DNA from: Scenedesmus sp. ARA3
Taxonomy: Eukaryota; Chlorophyta; Chlorophyceae; Sphaeropleales; Scenedesmaceae
DNA length: 64,000 nucleotides
Direction: 5' to 3'
Assembly: GCA_004335835.1 (NCBI GenBank)
Contig: RWJK01000996.1
Span: 56,690-120,689 of the forward strand
The translations under genes and the position numbers were made by a program. Shown one piece after another: positions 46,426 to 56,540 of the stretch (positions within the stretch are counted from its first letter, which is position 1; each line of letters begins with the position of its first letter). The notes under the pieces are model-generated. The model made no database searches and was not told the DNA's origin. It saw only the letters and a list, made by a program, of their open reading frames with translations.

Positions 46426-48617
46426 CCTGCTGCTGCTGCTTCCTGCTGCTGCTGCCTTCTGCCACATGTGCTCACCTGCGCCTCTTGCTCCTCTGCCCCT
46501 CCTGCTGCTGCTTGTGGGCCTCGGTCAGGGCCAGGCTGCTCAGCTTCCTGAAACTGTGGCCCTTGCTGTCATATGAGAAGCTATCAACACTCCTGCGCAG
46601 GCGGCACAGCAGGCGCAGAAAAATGCATGAATGTCGTACATCATGTCCTTGGAAGCCGCATTGTCGCGCAGCAGCAGAGCGCAAGGGCCTAGCACGCTGC
46701 TGAACATACCTATACATACTAATACACACTGATACATACTGGTTATACTGAACATATTGATACATGCCACTGATTCATGATGGCTTATTGTGGCTTGCTG
46801 GCTCCTGTGCCTGGTAGTACTCGCAGTAATCCGGCAGTGCAAGCATGCTGAAGCGCGCAACATACAACTTGCACCTGGCAAGGCATGTGCAAGCCGTACA
46901 ACAGCCAACTCACGCATGCAGTGCAAGCATGCTCCGCTGCTCAACATACATCGTGCAGCAGGCAAGGCATGTGCAGGCTTTAGACCGGCCAGCTCACGCA
47001 CTGTGGCAGGCTGTGCCGCCCAATGCCGGTGTAATGCAGCACCGTCAGGTTGCTGTGAAGGGTGATCTCAGCCATCATCTGCCCAGCAAGGGCAGCGTGC
47101 ACCAGCAGCAGAGCACCACCTTGGCCTGAAGCGGCAGCAGCAGCAGCAATGGCGGCGGCGGCAGCGGCTGGCGTCAGTGAAGTGCTCCATCACTTGGCGT
47201 GTACATGTGTAGGCCATTTGTTACAAAGCTCAACGCAAGTGCTGCAAGCCAGCAACTGCAGGTGACAACATTGCTAGCCAGGCACAGCATCAGGGGAGCA
47301 CCGCACCACGGTTTGCAACTACGATGCACCCTACACACTGTGCTGTGGTTCTGCACAGCAGGCACATACTGCATACCATGAGTCTCTGCATGTGCAGCAG
47401 CTGCTACTTGGCGCGTGCATTGTAGGCGATTTATTACAAAGCCAAGTACAAAGCCAACATTTGTCACTACTGCAAACCCTCAACAATGTGCTGTGAAAAC
47501 AGCCGGATGCCGCGCAGCAGTGCCAGAATGAAAAGAAGCGCTGGACGCGGCTTCAGCGCATCGTTGGTCTTGCTGACAGCAGATCAGCACCAGCTCTGCA
47601 GCGCTGCAGGCTTGCAAGCTTTTGAAGGGTGCACAGATCAGTCGCATACCTGGCAGCCTTGGCGTGGCCAGGATGCTGCCAATGCCCTGGATGGTCTTGC
47701 CCAGCCCCATTTCATCAAACAGCAGCGCACCACGCGGCATCTGCAGCAGCAGCTGTTTCAGCTCAGGCGAATCTTCACTACTGTTGCAGCAGCACGGGCA
47801 TTGCAGGCAGCGTCAGCCGAGATAAGCTACTAGTGGCTGCATGCAAACCGGGGACGCAAGTGGCAAGACAGCTGGGAATACAACCGCGGCCGGCCCATCT
47901 GCACCAAGCTGTCCTGCCCGTCAATCTTCAGCAGCAGCCGCTGCGGGTTTTGCTGCCTGTCTCTGATGAAGCTGATGCCTAGCTTTTGGAAGGTCATCTC
48001 GTCCACAGTGGCCCGGTAGCGCTCATCACTGCAGCCACAAATAATGCAAAGGGGCGAACCCATTTATTGGCGTGTGCAGTTGTGTTTCCTGAGTAATAAC
48101 AGGACGGGCACATGCCATCATAAAAGGCAACCCAGGTGCGCCAATGACAAACTACATGAAGACGGATTGCACGATAAAATCTTGCATTGCATTTGCTGGT
48201 TGCCTTCAACAACACCATGAGATCGGCCTGCATGCAGTGCACATCACAGTGGGACGTTGCATGCTGCAGGCAGTGCACACAAGCTATGCAAGGGTACAGC
48301 CACAACCAGCGATGCAGCGCACCCATACTGCTGCAGCAGTGGAATGGAGTGCGCTAGGCGGTGCTGCCTTGCTGCCTGAAACAGCGGCTCAGCTGTCAGC
48401 GGCTGCAGCAGAGCTGCATCATCTGATGCCACTGCTCCTGCTCCTGCTGCTGCTGCTGCTGCTGCTCCTGCTGCCGCTGCTCCTGCTCCTGCCGCTGCTG
48501 CTGCTGCTGCTGCCGCTGCTCCTGCTCTTGCCTCTGCTGCTGCTGCTGCTCCTGCTGCCACTGCTCCTGCTCCTGCCGCTGCTGCTGCTCCTGCTGCCGC
48601 TGCTCCTGTTCCTGCTC

Positions 48618-48673
<56 letters not shown>

Positions 48674-48716
48674 TCAGCTGCTGCCGCCTGTGAGTCAAGG
48701 GCAGGGACCACACCGT

Positions 48717-48750
<34 letters not shown>

Positions 48751-49431
48751 GCTTGGTGTCGGATCAGCCAGCAGCATGGGCTGGCCCTGCAGCGGCTGTA
48801 GCTCTCCAGCAGGTGTGCCTGCTGCTGCTGCTGTTGTTGTTGCTGCAGCTTCTGCACGTGATTTTGGGGGCTGCGTAGATGCAGCGTTACGAGCAAGTGC
48901 CTCAACTGATGCAGGAGTGACTCATCGCCGAGCAGAATGTAGGCAGGTGCAACGCAACGAGCACTGCGGCAAACTAGCTGCTCCATAGCTTTCAGCAGCA
49001 GGGGGTGCCTCTGCTATGTGATCTCCAAGGCAGTGTCAAACACAGCGCAATGCATGACGCTATGCTGCCATGTTGGGTGTGTTGCGGTGAGGCAGCAGAA
49101 TGGACTAACACAGTAAAGTGTGTTGTCACGCATGGTTGTGACCTACTTGTGTTGATGCTGATATGCTGATGTAGATCTCTCGCTTCAGCTGTCTGAATGC
49201 TTCTTCTGCATGCTGCAGCAGGCCCTGCTGCGACCACTTTGCCAAGGCATCGCACTTGTGCCTGGCGCTGCATGTCAGGCCCCTGATACTATCAGGGATA
49301 GCTTCAAGCTCTGCTTGAAAGAACTCTACATGATCGCTTCTAAACTGGTGAATGCAGTTCAGCTGCTCTTCAATTTTGACAAGGCCGGCATCCATACCGT
49401 GCTGCTGCTGTGGCACAGCACGCGCACGCAC
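36563..49431 (-). CDS. SNF2-family ATPase, SHPRH/RAD5-like, many exons (model partial)
   Basis: Helicase motifs appear in order on the minus strand. Motif I is LLFDEMGLGKTIQGI (near 47740-47650). Motif II is the unusual LIVDECQQL and motif III RLLMSGTPF (joined across exons near 45497-45385 and 45075). Then comes LMIRRTRDEVAAEHYTIPPQ (44590-44413). After a long coiled-coil insertion come the C-lobe exons 38753-38718 (AFSKC), 38419-38210 (VVLVTANKVLYWELLRLL), 37773-37684 (AVGITLTCAHHMLVLDPLLE), 37228-37134 (VLSRIHRYGQKHEQHV, motif VI) and 36842-36563, which are phase-consistent except around 39205-38853. The large insertion between lobes is characteristic of SHPRH, an E3 ligase in DNA damage tolerance, but I found no RING or PHD cysteine pattern. 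The 5' end is uncertain: a helical exon at 49431-49145 and a Gln/Ala-rich segment at 48900-48320 may belong to it. The product should be a nuclear DNA-dependent ATPase that remodels chromatin or stalled forks. Confidence 0.75.
37845..37910 (-). repeat. Acceptor-side copy of the SNF2 exon at 37773
   Basis: It repeats DPQQAVGxTLTCAHH, upstream of the real exon and separated from it by a (CAG)13 tract (sense CTG) at about 37791-37830. Confidence 0.9.
38450..38505 (-). repeat. Acceptor-side copy of the SNF2 exon at 38419
   Basis: About 40 bp (VVLVTANN with acceptor and preceding intron) repeats the start of the real exon. Confidence 0.85.
38850..39492 (-). repeat. Copies on both sides of an SNF2 exon near 39205-39100
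   Basis: The exon end (LLGHVAGMLLGQLKDHK) recurs at 38853-38918 with a GTATGT donor. The exon start (AAGRPVSQEAAEL) recurs three times upstream near 39316-39270, 39401-39365 and 39490-39453. The middle copy is the only one with both halves, but its own donor looks weaker (GTTGAG), so the exon in use is unclear. Confidence 0.85.
41577..41707. repeat. 21-bp minisatellite at an SNF2 intron acceptor
   Basis: About five copies of ATGCATCACACAGTAGGTGCC lie immediately upstream (gene sense) of the acceptor of the exon coding VEALGGSLQDWQVL. The unit contains the last intron bases of that junction. Confidence 0.92.
46362..46492 (-). repeat. Donor junction duplicated on both sides of a triplet tract
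   Basis: AAGAGGCGCAG followed by GTGAGCA occurs at the real exon end (about 46478) and again about 105 bp downstream. The interval is a CAG tract on the gene strand (CTG 46379-46424 on plus). Confidence 0.88.
46835..47012 (-). repeat. Tandem duplication with a donor junction, about 85-bp period
   Basis: GTGCAAGCATGCT through AGGCATGTGCA and the CTCACGCA donor bases occur twice. The upstream copy (gene sense) is the end of the exon at 47125-46998. Confidence 0.8.
48430..48760 (-). repeat. Long compound CTG/CTC triplet region
   Basis: About 330 bp of CTG runs interspersed with CTCCTG. On the gene strand it could encode poly-Gln/Glu, poly-Ala/Gly or poly-Ser depending on frame. The Ala frame continues into SDDAALLQPLTAEPLFQ and a plausible donor, so it is the most likely coding frame of the SNF2 gene. 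Confidence 0.7.
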
Positions 49432-49903
49432 GGAACAGCAACACGCGGTAAATGTGCCTCGATGTTACCAATCTGAAGTTTGTGATAATGATGTGGTGCA
49501 GAAGGCACCCAATGCGCCAGCAACACCCGCGAAGGCTCCGATCAACTTCTGTAAGAGCAGGGTTTGGCTCCAGCTGGTCAAGTGGTATGGCTGCATCGCA
49601 CCGCCTTCTCGTCACCCCAAACAAAGTTAAAAGACACATCTGATACTTCAACGCAGCGCAGGACATGCATGTCCAGGATTCTGAACGACTGCACATGCGG
49701 GTGTGCTGACTGGGTTGTCACGCTGCAAGTACGCCACCGCACCAAACTTCAGTGTACCATGATGTGACACGGTCAATCACACGGATTTTGGTGCCGTTTG
49801 TGCCTCTCATAGCATCTGAAAAGCCTGCAACGCGCTTCAAACCCTCGCTGAACACACGAAGCATCGCTTACACGTCAAATTCCCAGTTCACACCCATTGC
49901 AAA
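49432..49903. promoter_or_regulatory. Divergent promoter region between SNF2 and DUF1232 genes
   Basis: It is bounded by the uncertain SNF2 start and the DUF1232 gene start. No recognisable core motif. Assigned by arrangement only. Confidence 0.4.
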
Positions 49904-52857
49904 ATGACAGAACAACATCCACAAAACGATCACGACGGGGTCAGCGACGCCCAGGCCTTCCTGGCGGGAGCATCCTCAGCAGAGGCAGCAGACAGCCGAA
50001 AAGACAGTGCAGCCACACCTAACTCGGCACTCAGCCGGCGAGTCACGTTCTCTGACGATCACATAGTACATCAAATGCCAGGCGCGCCGTCCAGTGCAGG
50101 ATGGGAGTCAGAAGGTGAGCAGCAGCAGCAGCAACTTAAGCGGCGGCAACAGCAGCTCCAGCAGTGTCTGCCCTGCCTCACTGCGCAACAGCAAGCAAAA
50201 TTTAAAAGGTGAAGAATGCAATAGAGCTGTGTACTCTACTTGAATGGTCACACACATGGCATGTCACTCTATCGGTGCATGTCAAGTGGCAGTACAGCCA
50301 CCACATGGCTGCTGCGCGCACATGGTACGGCTTGCCTTGCAGTGGCCTGCATCCCAGTTGCAACGACGATCATAATCAACTCCTGCACCTGACTTCACCA
50401 TGTGCTCACCACGAACAAAGTAAGCAGCTTTCAAACGAGCGCGCATCATCATTAGCATTGTCCTCACGCAGTCTTTTTGCCATGCGCCTGCGATGCCATT
50501 GTGACGTTCTGCAGCAGCTGCAGATGCAGAGACTGGCTGCTGGCAGGCCTTCAACGCGCGAGTGAAGGCGCTCAAGCGGGACGTGCTAGCGCTGTACTAT
50601 GCAGGTGAGGAGGCAGCAGCGCCACGCAGTGTTACATCACGCAGCACCCTGGTCCCACGAGATGGGCTGTTCTCAACAGTGCCGCCAGTGGCGCCACAGC
50701 ATCCCTGCTAGCCCGCAGTGTGTGTGCGCTGCTGCTGCCCGTGCATGCGCAGTCAGCAGGAATGCGGCCACACGACCCACAGCAGATGTTTTGTTGGTTT
50801 ATATGTCGTGTGTGGTCTGTTGTGATCTGCTGTTGTGCGGACACTCCGCAGCAGGCGAGCTCCAGGGAGATCAGGACTTTGAGCACTTGATGAAATATGC
50901 CACAGCCTCATCACTGCATTGTACTGACATGGGGTAGCACAGCATACCCACAGCAGCGTCCGACAGTCGTTGTCATGTGCCAGCATGGAGGCAGGCAGTG
51001 CACACACTCCAGGCTTTCACGGGGGCATCAGGCAGCAGCAGCTGTTGTTGTGCTGCAGTGCACGATCCCCTGACCCCCGTGATGGCCAAGCTGCTGCCGT
51101 GGCTGGTGCTGGCACATGACATGCTCCTTGCCTTCCTTTGCAGTGTGGCCGTGTTGCCTTGATTGCAGTGCACGATATCCGGACGCCGGCACTGCCCAAC
51201 CTGCTGCCGTTGCTGGTGCTGGATTGATGAATGCTTCTCTCCTTGCTGTGTTGCGCACCACCTTGCAGTGCATCATCCCTGGGCGCTGTAGCTGAGCACA
51301 CTGCTGAACGTCATGCACAGCCCTGCCTCCTCACACTCTGCATCATGCCGCCACGCCGTTCAGTACATGACCCCCGGACCCCCGTGCTGAGCAAGCTGCT
51401 GCCGTGGCTCGTGCTGGCTCAATGACACACACGCGTCTTTCCTTCCTGGGCTGTGTGGCCGTGCTGCCTTTGATTGCAGTGCATGACCTGCACACGCCTG
51501 TGCTGCCCAAGCTGATGCCGTGGCTGGTGCTGGCGCTATTCAACACCCCTTATCTTGCTGTTTTGCCACTCTGCTGCGCAGTGCACAGTTGTTGGAGCCC
51601 CGTGTTGTCCAAGCTGCTGCTAAACGGCGCGCTGATCTTTGTGCTCCTTCATTGCTGTTTATGTGCTGCAGTGCACGACCCCCGGACCCCCGTGCTGAGC
51701 AAGCTGCTGCCGTGGCTGGTGCTGGCGTATGCTCTGAGCCCGCTGGACCTCATCCCGGACTTCATCCCCGTGCTGGGGCTGCTGGATGACATGCTGCTGC
51801 TGCCGCTGGGGCTGTGGGTCTCGTATAAGCTTATACCAGCACAGGTGGGTGTGAGTCAAATGTTGATGTAGTGCTTCGACTGCTGGACGACATGCGGCTG
51901 CTGCCTCTGGGGCTCTGGGCATCCTACAAGCTCATAGTGGCACAGGTAAGTGTGCGCAGGGGCCAGCCAGTGCTGATTTCGCCTGAACATCACATGCTGC
52001 TGGACCTCATCCCGGACTTCAACCCCGTGCTGGGGCTGCTGGACGACATGCTGCTGCTGCCGCTGGGGCTGTGGGTGTTTTACAAACTTATACCGGCACA
52101 GGTAAGTTCTATGCGGACTGGTACATGAGCAGACATGCCGACATGCTGATGCTGCCGCTGGGGCCGCGGGTCTCCTGTAAACTCATACCGGCACAGGGTT
52201 GTGTGAGTTGGATGTTTTCTTCATGTGCTTGGCTTGCTTGACAACATGCTGCTGCTGCCGCCGGGGTGGTGGGTTTTGTACAGACTCATATCTGCACAGG
52301 TGGGTGTGGAGCTCCTTGTACATATGTTTATGTAACGGTTTGACTTGCTACATGTGAGTTACTCCTCTCTCTCTACACTGCCATGTGCCGCAGGTGATGC
52401 AGGCTGCACTGCATGTGAGGTATCCTACTGCTGACGAGTATGTGCTTGTGGTCTATTTTGCTTCTGTGCAAGCTGAGGAGGAGCCGCTGCTGCTATGATC
52501 AATGTACGCATGTGCTGGTTGCTCAACATGCCTATGCCTTGTATCTGTGCGCCGCAGGTGATGCAGGAGTGCCGGCAGCGGGCTGAAGAGGAGCCGCTGC
52601 TGCTGGAGCGCAACTGGGTGGTGGCCGTGCTAGTCTTCGTACTCTGGACGGCCGGGCTGCTGCTGCTGGTGCACTGGCTGGTGCGGCAGTACGGGGATGA
52701 TGACCTTCGGCCGTATGAATGGGCAGTGCTAGCAGGCACGGGGGGTGTTGCTGCGATTGTGTTTTCGGTGTGGATGATTTCAAGGCTGCGGTATGAGGCG
52801 CGGCGGCGAGACGAGTGGAATGTGGCCCTGCTGGCAGATGCGGGGCGGGTGCTATGA
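49904..52857 (+). CDS. DUF1232 (YkvA-type) membrane protein, 4 exons, 257 aa
   Basis: The exons 49904-50114, 50515-50604, 51672-51844 and 52558-52857 total 774 nt in frame. A polar, Ser/Ala-rich N-terminus (about 70 aa) precedes [19 protein letters not shown]. Next comes the DUF1232 core with [20 protein letters not shown], then the signature [18 protein letters not shown] and a hydrophobic stretch ([16 protein letters not shown]), ending at about residue 158. The last exon adds two membrane segments ([18 protein letters not shown] and [18 protein letters not shown]). DUF1232 proteins are small membrane proteins of unknown biochemical role, found in bacteria and plastid-bearing eukaryotes. 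Exon 3 is flanked by five acceptor-side and four donor-side copies, the densest case in the window. Confidence 0.9.
51058..51630 (+). repeat. Five acceptor-side copies of DUF1232 exon 3
   Basis: Copies of [18 protein letters not shown] with preceding intron begin near 51058, 51169, 51364, 51480 and 51582. Three keep a clear TGCAG acceptor. The real exon starts at 51672. Spacing is about 90-195 bp. Confidence 0.95.
51868..52302 (+). repeat. Four donor-side copies of DUF1232 exon 3
   Basis: Copies of [22 protein letters not shown] end near 51944, 52102, 52195 and 52300. Three end in GTAAGT or GTGGGT, the third in GGTTGT. The second is about 100 bp long, starts at LDLIPDF and differs from the exon mainly at silent positions. 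Confidence 0.95.
52390..52500 (+). repeat. Acceptor-side copy of DUF1232 exon 4
   Basis: CGCAG followed by GTGATGCAGG and a later EEEPLLL-like stretch repeats the start of exon 4 (52558), with an insertion inside. Confidence 0.75.
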
Positions 52858-53733
52858 TAGAAGGCAGTTTTACGCATGGTTGCAATGCACACCTGCGCAC
52901 CTGCAAGCAATGCTGGACCAGAAGCCTCCCTACCCAAAGGCTCCTGACTATGATGATGGCCAGTGGGCACAGCTGGCAGCTGCGTTGTGCTACTGCAATG
53001 TGTGTTTCCTGCAGTTCTGTAAACAGCTGCAGTGGCATGCAGCAGTGTCACACTGGCGTACGGTACGGCAGTGCAGCTGTAGGCACAGCTGGCAGCTGCA
53101 ATGGAGTGCAGCAGTGTACGGCAGCTTCGCAACATGCCACCTCAAAACTGTGGCGCGTACGACTGATGCTTGCAGCGGATGAGATGCCTGCGCCGCTGCC
53201 AAACATTGGAAGGTGTGGCGCACTGTGCCATGCCATTGTACACTTGGCAGGAGTTTGGGAACCGCAAGCACCAACTTTATGCCTCGTATGTCTCAAGCAG
53301 ATGCGGCAGCTGTTGCAGGTTGTGGTGATCATGATTTGGGTACCAGCCAGAGCAACCTGCATAGACAGAGTCCAGTGCACATGCCATTGCATGTGCGGTG
53401 TGTATAGCTGTGGATGCCCTGCCGCAACAATTTAATTCAATCTGACGGGCTGAAAGATGCCCCCTATTTGGGTTACTTGTGACAGCTACCGGTCACCTGT
53501 AGCTGTCACCGGGTGGCAGGCTGTTCAGTTGAAGTTCAACTGTTGAACCACGTGGTTTCAAAAAGGCTCCGAAAAGGATGAGGTAGCAGGATGGTGCAGC
53601 TGTTCCTTTTCATGAAGTGAGGTCCGACAATACGCGCGCTCAAAGCGTTCTTGAATTGCGTGCACTGCTTCGTTTCTGGTGATCGGACAGAGGCAACAGT
53701 CGACCAACACACTCTGCACTCAAGCTGCACACA
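52858..53733. other. Intergenic region between DUF1232 and bZIP genes
   Basis: It contains repeats of CAGCTGGCAGCTGC-like sequence (about 52970-53100) and a TGTAA motif at 53018-53022. No gene is supported. Confidence 0.5.
53018..53022 (+). terminator. Candidate poly(A) signal TGTAA for the DUF1232 gene
   Basis: TGTAA is the usual polyadenylation signal of chlorophyte genes (established knowledge). It lies about 160 nt past the stop codon. Confidence 0.35.
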
Positions 53734-54033
53734 ATGGACCTCGCAACTTTAATGTCCGGAGTAGACTCACAGCTGGTCGAAAGCCTTCTCGATGCACTGG
53801 ACATGGCTATGCCCGATGTGGCAGAAGGAGATGGGAGTGCAGCAGCAGCAGTAGCTGCTGCACCCACCTTTGCGGACGTCATGCAGGCTACATTTCAGTG
53901 GAATACGGCAGAAGCAGGCAGCAACATGCAGGTTCTGTTCCCTCACTGGCAGTCACAGGGCGCTGCAGGGCCTCAGGGGCCCACTGCAACAGCAGGCATG
54001 CCCTGCCATTCGTCGCCATTTGCCGGACAGCAA

Positions 54034-54083
<50 letters not shown>

Positions 54084-55985
54084 GCTGATGTCATATACTG
54101 TCAGCCCGCTTCCTGTAGCAGGCGCAGCCATCCCCAGCCCTTTTGCAGGCATCGATGCAAGCATACTACAGCAGCCTGTCACTGCAGTGGCACCACCACC
54201 AACACCACCGCCAGCACCAGCAGCACCGCCAGCAGAACCAGCACCAGCAGCTGGAGCCAGCGTCGCTGCAGCCACAGCCGACCCGCCTAGCACATCGGCT
54301 GCTGCCACTCAAGGTTCTGCGGCTCAGCAGCAGCAGCAGCAAGAGGTGCAGCAACTCAAGCAGCAGGCCACTGCCAGGCGTGGCCGGCCCCCCAAGGTTG
54401 AGGGTGCATACAGCAAAGGCTACACGACTATCCTCAAGTACAGACAGCGCAAGAAGGAAATGGTGCGCAGCGTGGGCAGTGTGTGCTGTGTCAGGGTGGC
54501 AATGCATTTTGCAGTGCTGTTGTTGGCTTCTGAATAACAATCAGTGCGGCAGGGTTAGGTGCTTCTAAATCCACACCACTGCTCAGCTCTGCTTCGGCAG
54601 GCATACCTGCTGTTGATGTCGACCTGCAGGTAGCTTGTCGACCGCTCAACAATGACTCGTCATGTACCATGCCTACACCCATGTGCTGTTCACTTGCTAC
54701 TGCTGCTGCCGCTGCCGCTGCTGCTGCTGCTGCTCAGGTGTCCAGCATGGAGCAGGAAGTAGCCGAGAAGCTGGCGCTGCTGCAGCAGCTGCAGGCGCAG
54801 CAGCAGGCGCTGCTGCACAAGCAGGCGGCATTAGAGAACAGCCTTGGGGCACAGCAGGCGCTGTCAGCGCAGCTGGATGCCCTTAGGCTGTCTGTGGGGC
54901 CCAGCCAAACAGCTAGGCAAGCTGTGTTTGCAGATGCAGCCGAGGTGGAGCAGCTCACTGCTGCAGTGCTACTGGGCAGGGAGGGAGGCCCTGCAGGGCC
55001 ACATCAAGCAGCAGCAGCAACAGCAGGATCGGCAGCAGCAGGCCAGCAGCAGCAGGAAGTGCCGGATGTGCTGCAGCGTTACAAGCAGTATGTGCTGGAG
55101 GCGAGTGCCAGCTTGGCTGCTGCAGCAGCAGCACCAGCAAGTACACAGCAGCAGCAGCAGCAGCAGCAAGGCAGCAATGTGGCTGATGCAGGCGGCTGTC
55201 CGGCCTTTCCCTTCAACCTTGTTGAGGCGCTATCACTGTGGAAGATCAGCCAGAAGGTTGGAGTGCCAGACCTTGCAGCTGACTCAGCTCACAACAGCAG
55301 CAGTGACACTGGCGGCAGCAGCAGCACCACTGCTGCTGCTACTGCTGCTGTTTCTGCTGGTGGTGTGGCAGCTGGCAGTGAGCCCGAGACTGACATCAGT
55401 GCCGGCACAGTGAATTTGCAGAGCTTCCTGCATGATGTGGTGCCGATGTCAAAGTGGGTGGCAGTGGCGCGGCAGCTGGCTGTGCAGCCGTGGCAGCGGC
55501 AGCAGCTGAAAGCAGCGTGGCAGCTGTACACGGCTGCCATTGAAAAGCTCAATCTGGAGAGGCAGCAGCTGGTGCAGCAGCTGCAGCAGAAGCTGGAAGA
55601 CGGCAGCACTGCAGCAGCCGCAGGAGGAGGGGGGGCAGCAGTAGGCAGGACAGCGCGGCAGGGTGTGGTGACAGGAGCAGCCGCACGCATCAGGCCAAGC
55701 ACGCCGGGTGCTGCTGCTGGTTCCAGCAGTGGGGCTGGTTGCATTTGCTCTCCCCTGTCAGGCAGTGACCTGCAGGGCTACCTAGACTTGGCCAATGCAG
55801 TAGAGTGGAACCTAGTGAGGGGCCGTGCTATGGTGATGCTGTTTGGCTGGGCCATGCTGTGTGTGCTGGGCCGGCAGCAGATCGGCGTGCTGTGTGTGGC
55901 CAGCTGGCCGCACTTCCCGCTGATGCGGGCGGTGGCGGGCGTGCTGGTGGCGGGTACTGACCAGCAGCAGGGAACAGACGCCTGA
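53734..55985 (+). CDS. bZIP-like transcription factor, 2 exons, 658 aa
   Basis: The exons 53734-54462 and 54738-55985 total 1977 nt in frame. The N-terminal half has an acidic/hydrophobic start (MDLATLMSGVDSQLVESLLD), a poly-Gln tract and Pro/Ala-rich stretches. At about residues 213-245 an AT-hook-like RRGRPPK is followed by a basic region (KGYTTILKYRQRKKEM) that crosses the intron into a coiled coil (VSSMEQEVAEKLALLQQLQA, then HKQAALENSL) with leucines at heptad spacing. The usual Asn of the bZIP N-x7-R signature is not evident. The remaining 380 residues are Gln/Ala-rich with helical islands, one near the end (DLANAVEWNLVRGRAMVMLF). A nuclear transcriptional regulator is the likeliest role; targets are unknown. 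The intron ends in a CTG/CCG tract used as acceptor. Confidence 0.75.
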
Positions 55986-56540
55986 GGGCTTGGTGATTGT
56001 GTGATCAGCGAGTGATGATAGTACAGTGATCAATTCCCGTCGAGCAGTGTTACTGTTTTGTGGTGCCCGTCTGCAGGCTCACAAATATGGCCATTTGATG
56101 CCTTCAAGTGCATGGATGAGTGGGGTTTGTCACAGTAACAACGGTTCTGGATCTGGGTGCGGGCTGTTGCGCCTTTGCCTGTAAAGGGGCTTGCTGAGTG
56201 TTGTCTGCCAGTACAGTGACTGAGCTGTGATATGCATCTCTGCTTGTGGCTCGAAAAATGTCATCACCGACTCAGACTTTCAGGGGGGGCCCAGCTGAGC
56301 ACTTGGGCTACTGCCAGTCAGTGACATGCTACTGCCGTTGACTCTGACGGTCACTTGGATGCCATAGGATTGCTTGCAGCCATACATGGTAGTAGCAGCT
56401 ATATTAGTGCGCCTTTCCAGCCGATAGGTTGCTGCCGTAGCAATCGCAAAGCGTGCAGGCTGCAGTACGCCAACGTGCAATGCTGTAGTGCTTGTTGGCG
56501 CTGAATTCACCAATTCAGTCACCAGCACATTCAAATAATC
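55986..56540. other. Intergenic region between the bZIP and importin-11 genes
   Basis: It includes the bZIP 3' flank with a TGTAA at 56180-56184 and the importin-11 promoter. No gene is supported. Confidence 0.5.
56180..56184 (+). terminator. Candidate poly(A) signal TGTAA for the bZIP gene
   Basis: It lies about 195 nt after the stop codon, on the sense strand. Confidence 0.35.

Noticed and set aside
51058..51630. The DUF1232 copies as separate genes or tandem paralogues
   Set aside because: Each copy is only a partial exon start with an acceptor and no other gene parts. They lie inside one intron.
52793..53435. Open frames after the DUF1232 stop
   Set aside because: Cys/His-rich translations of CAGCTG-type repeats with no domain and no clear start context.
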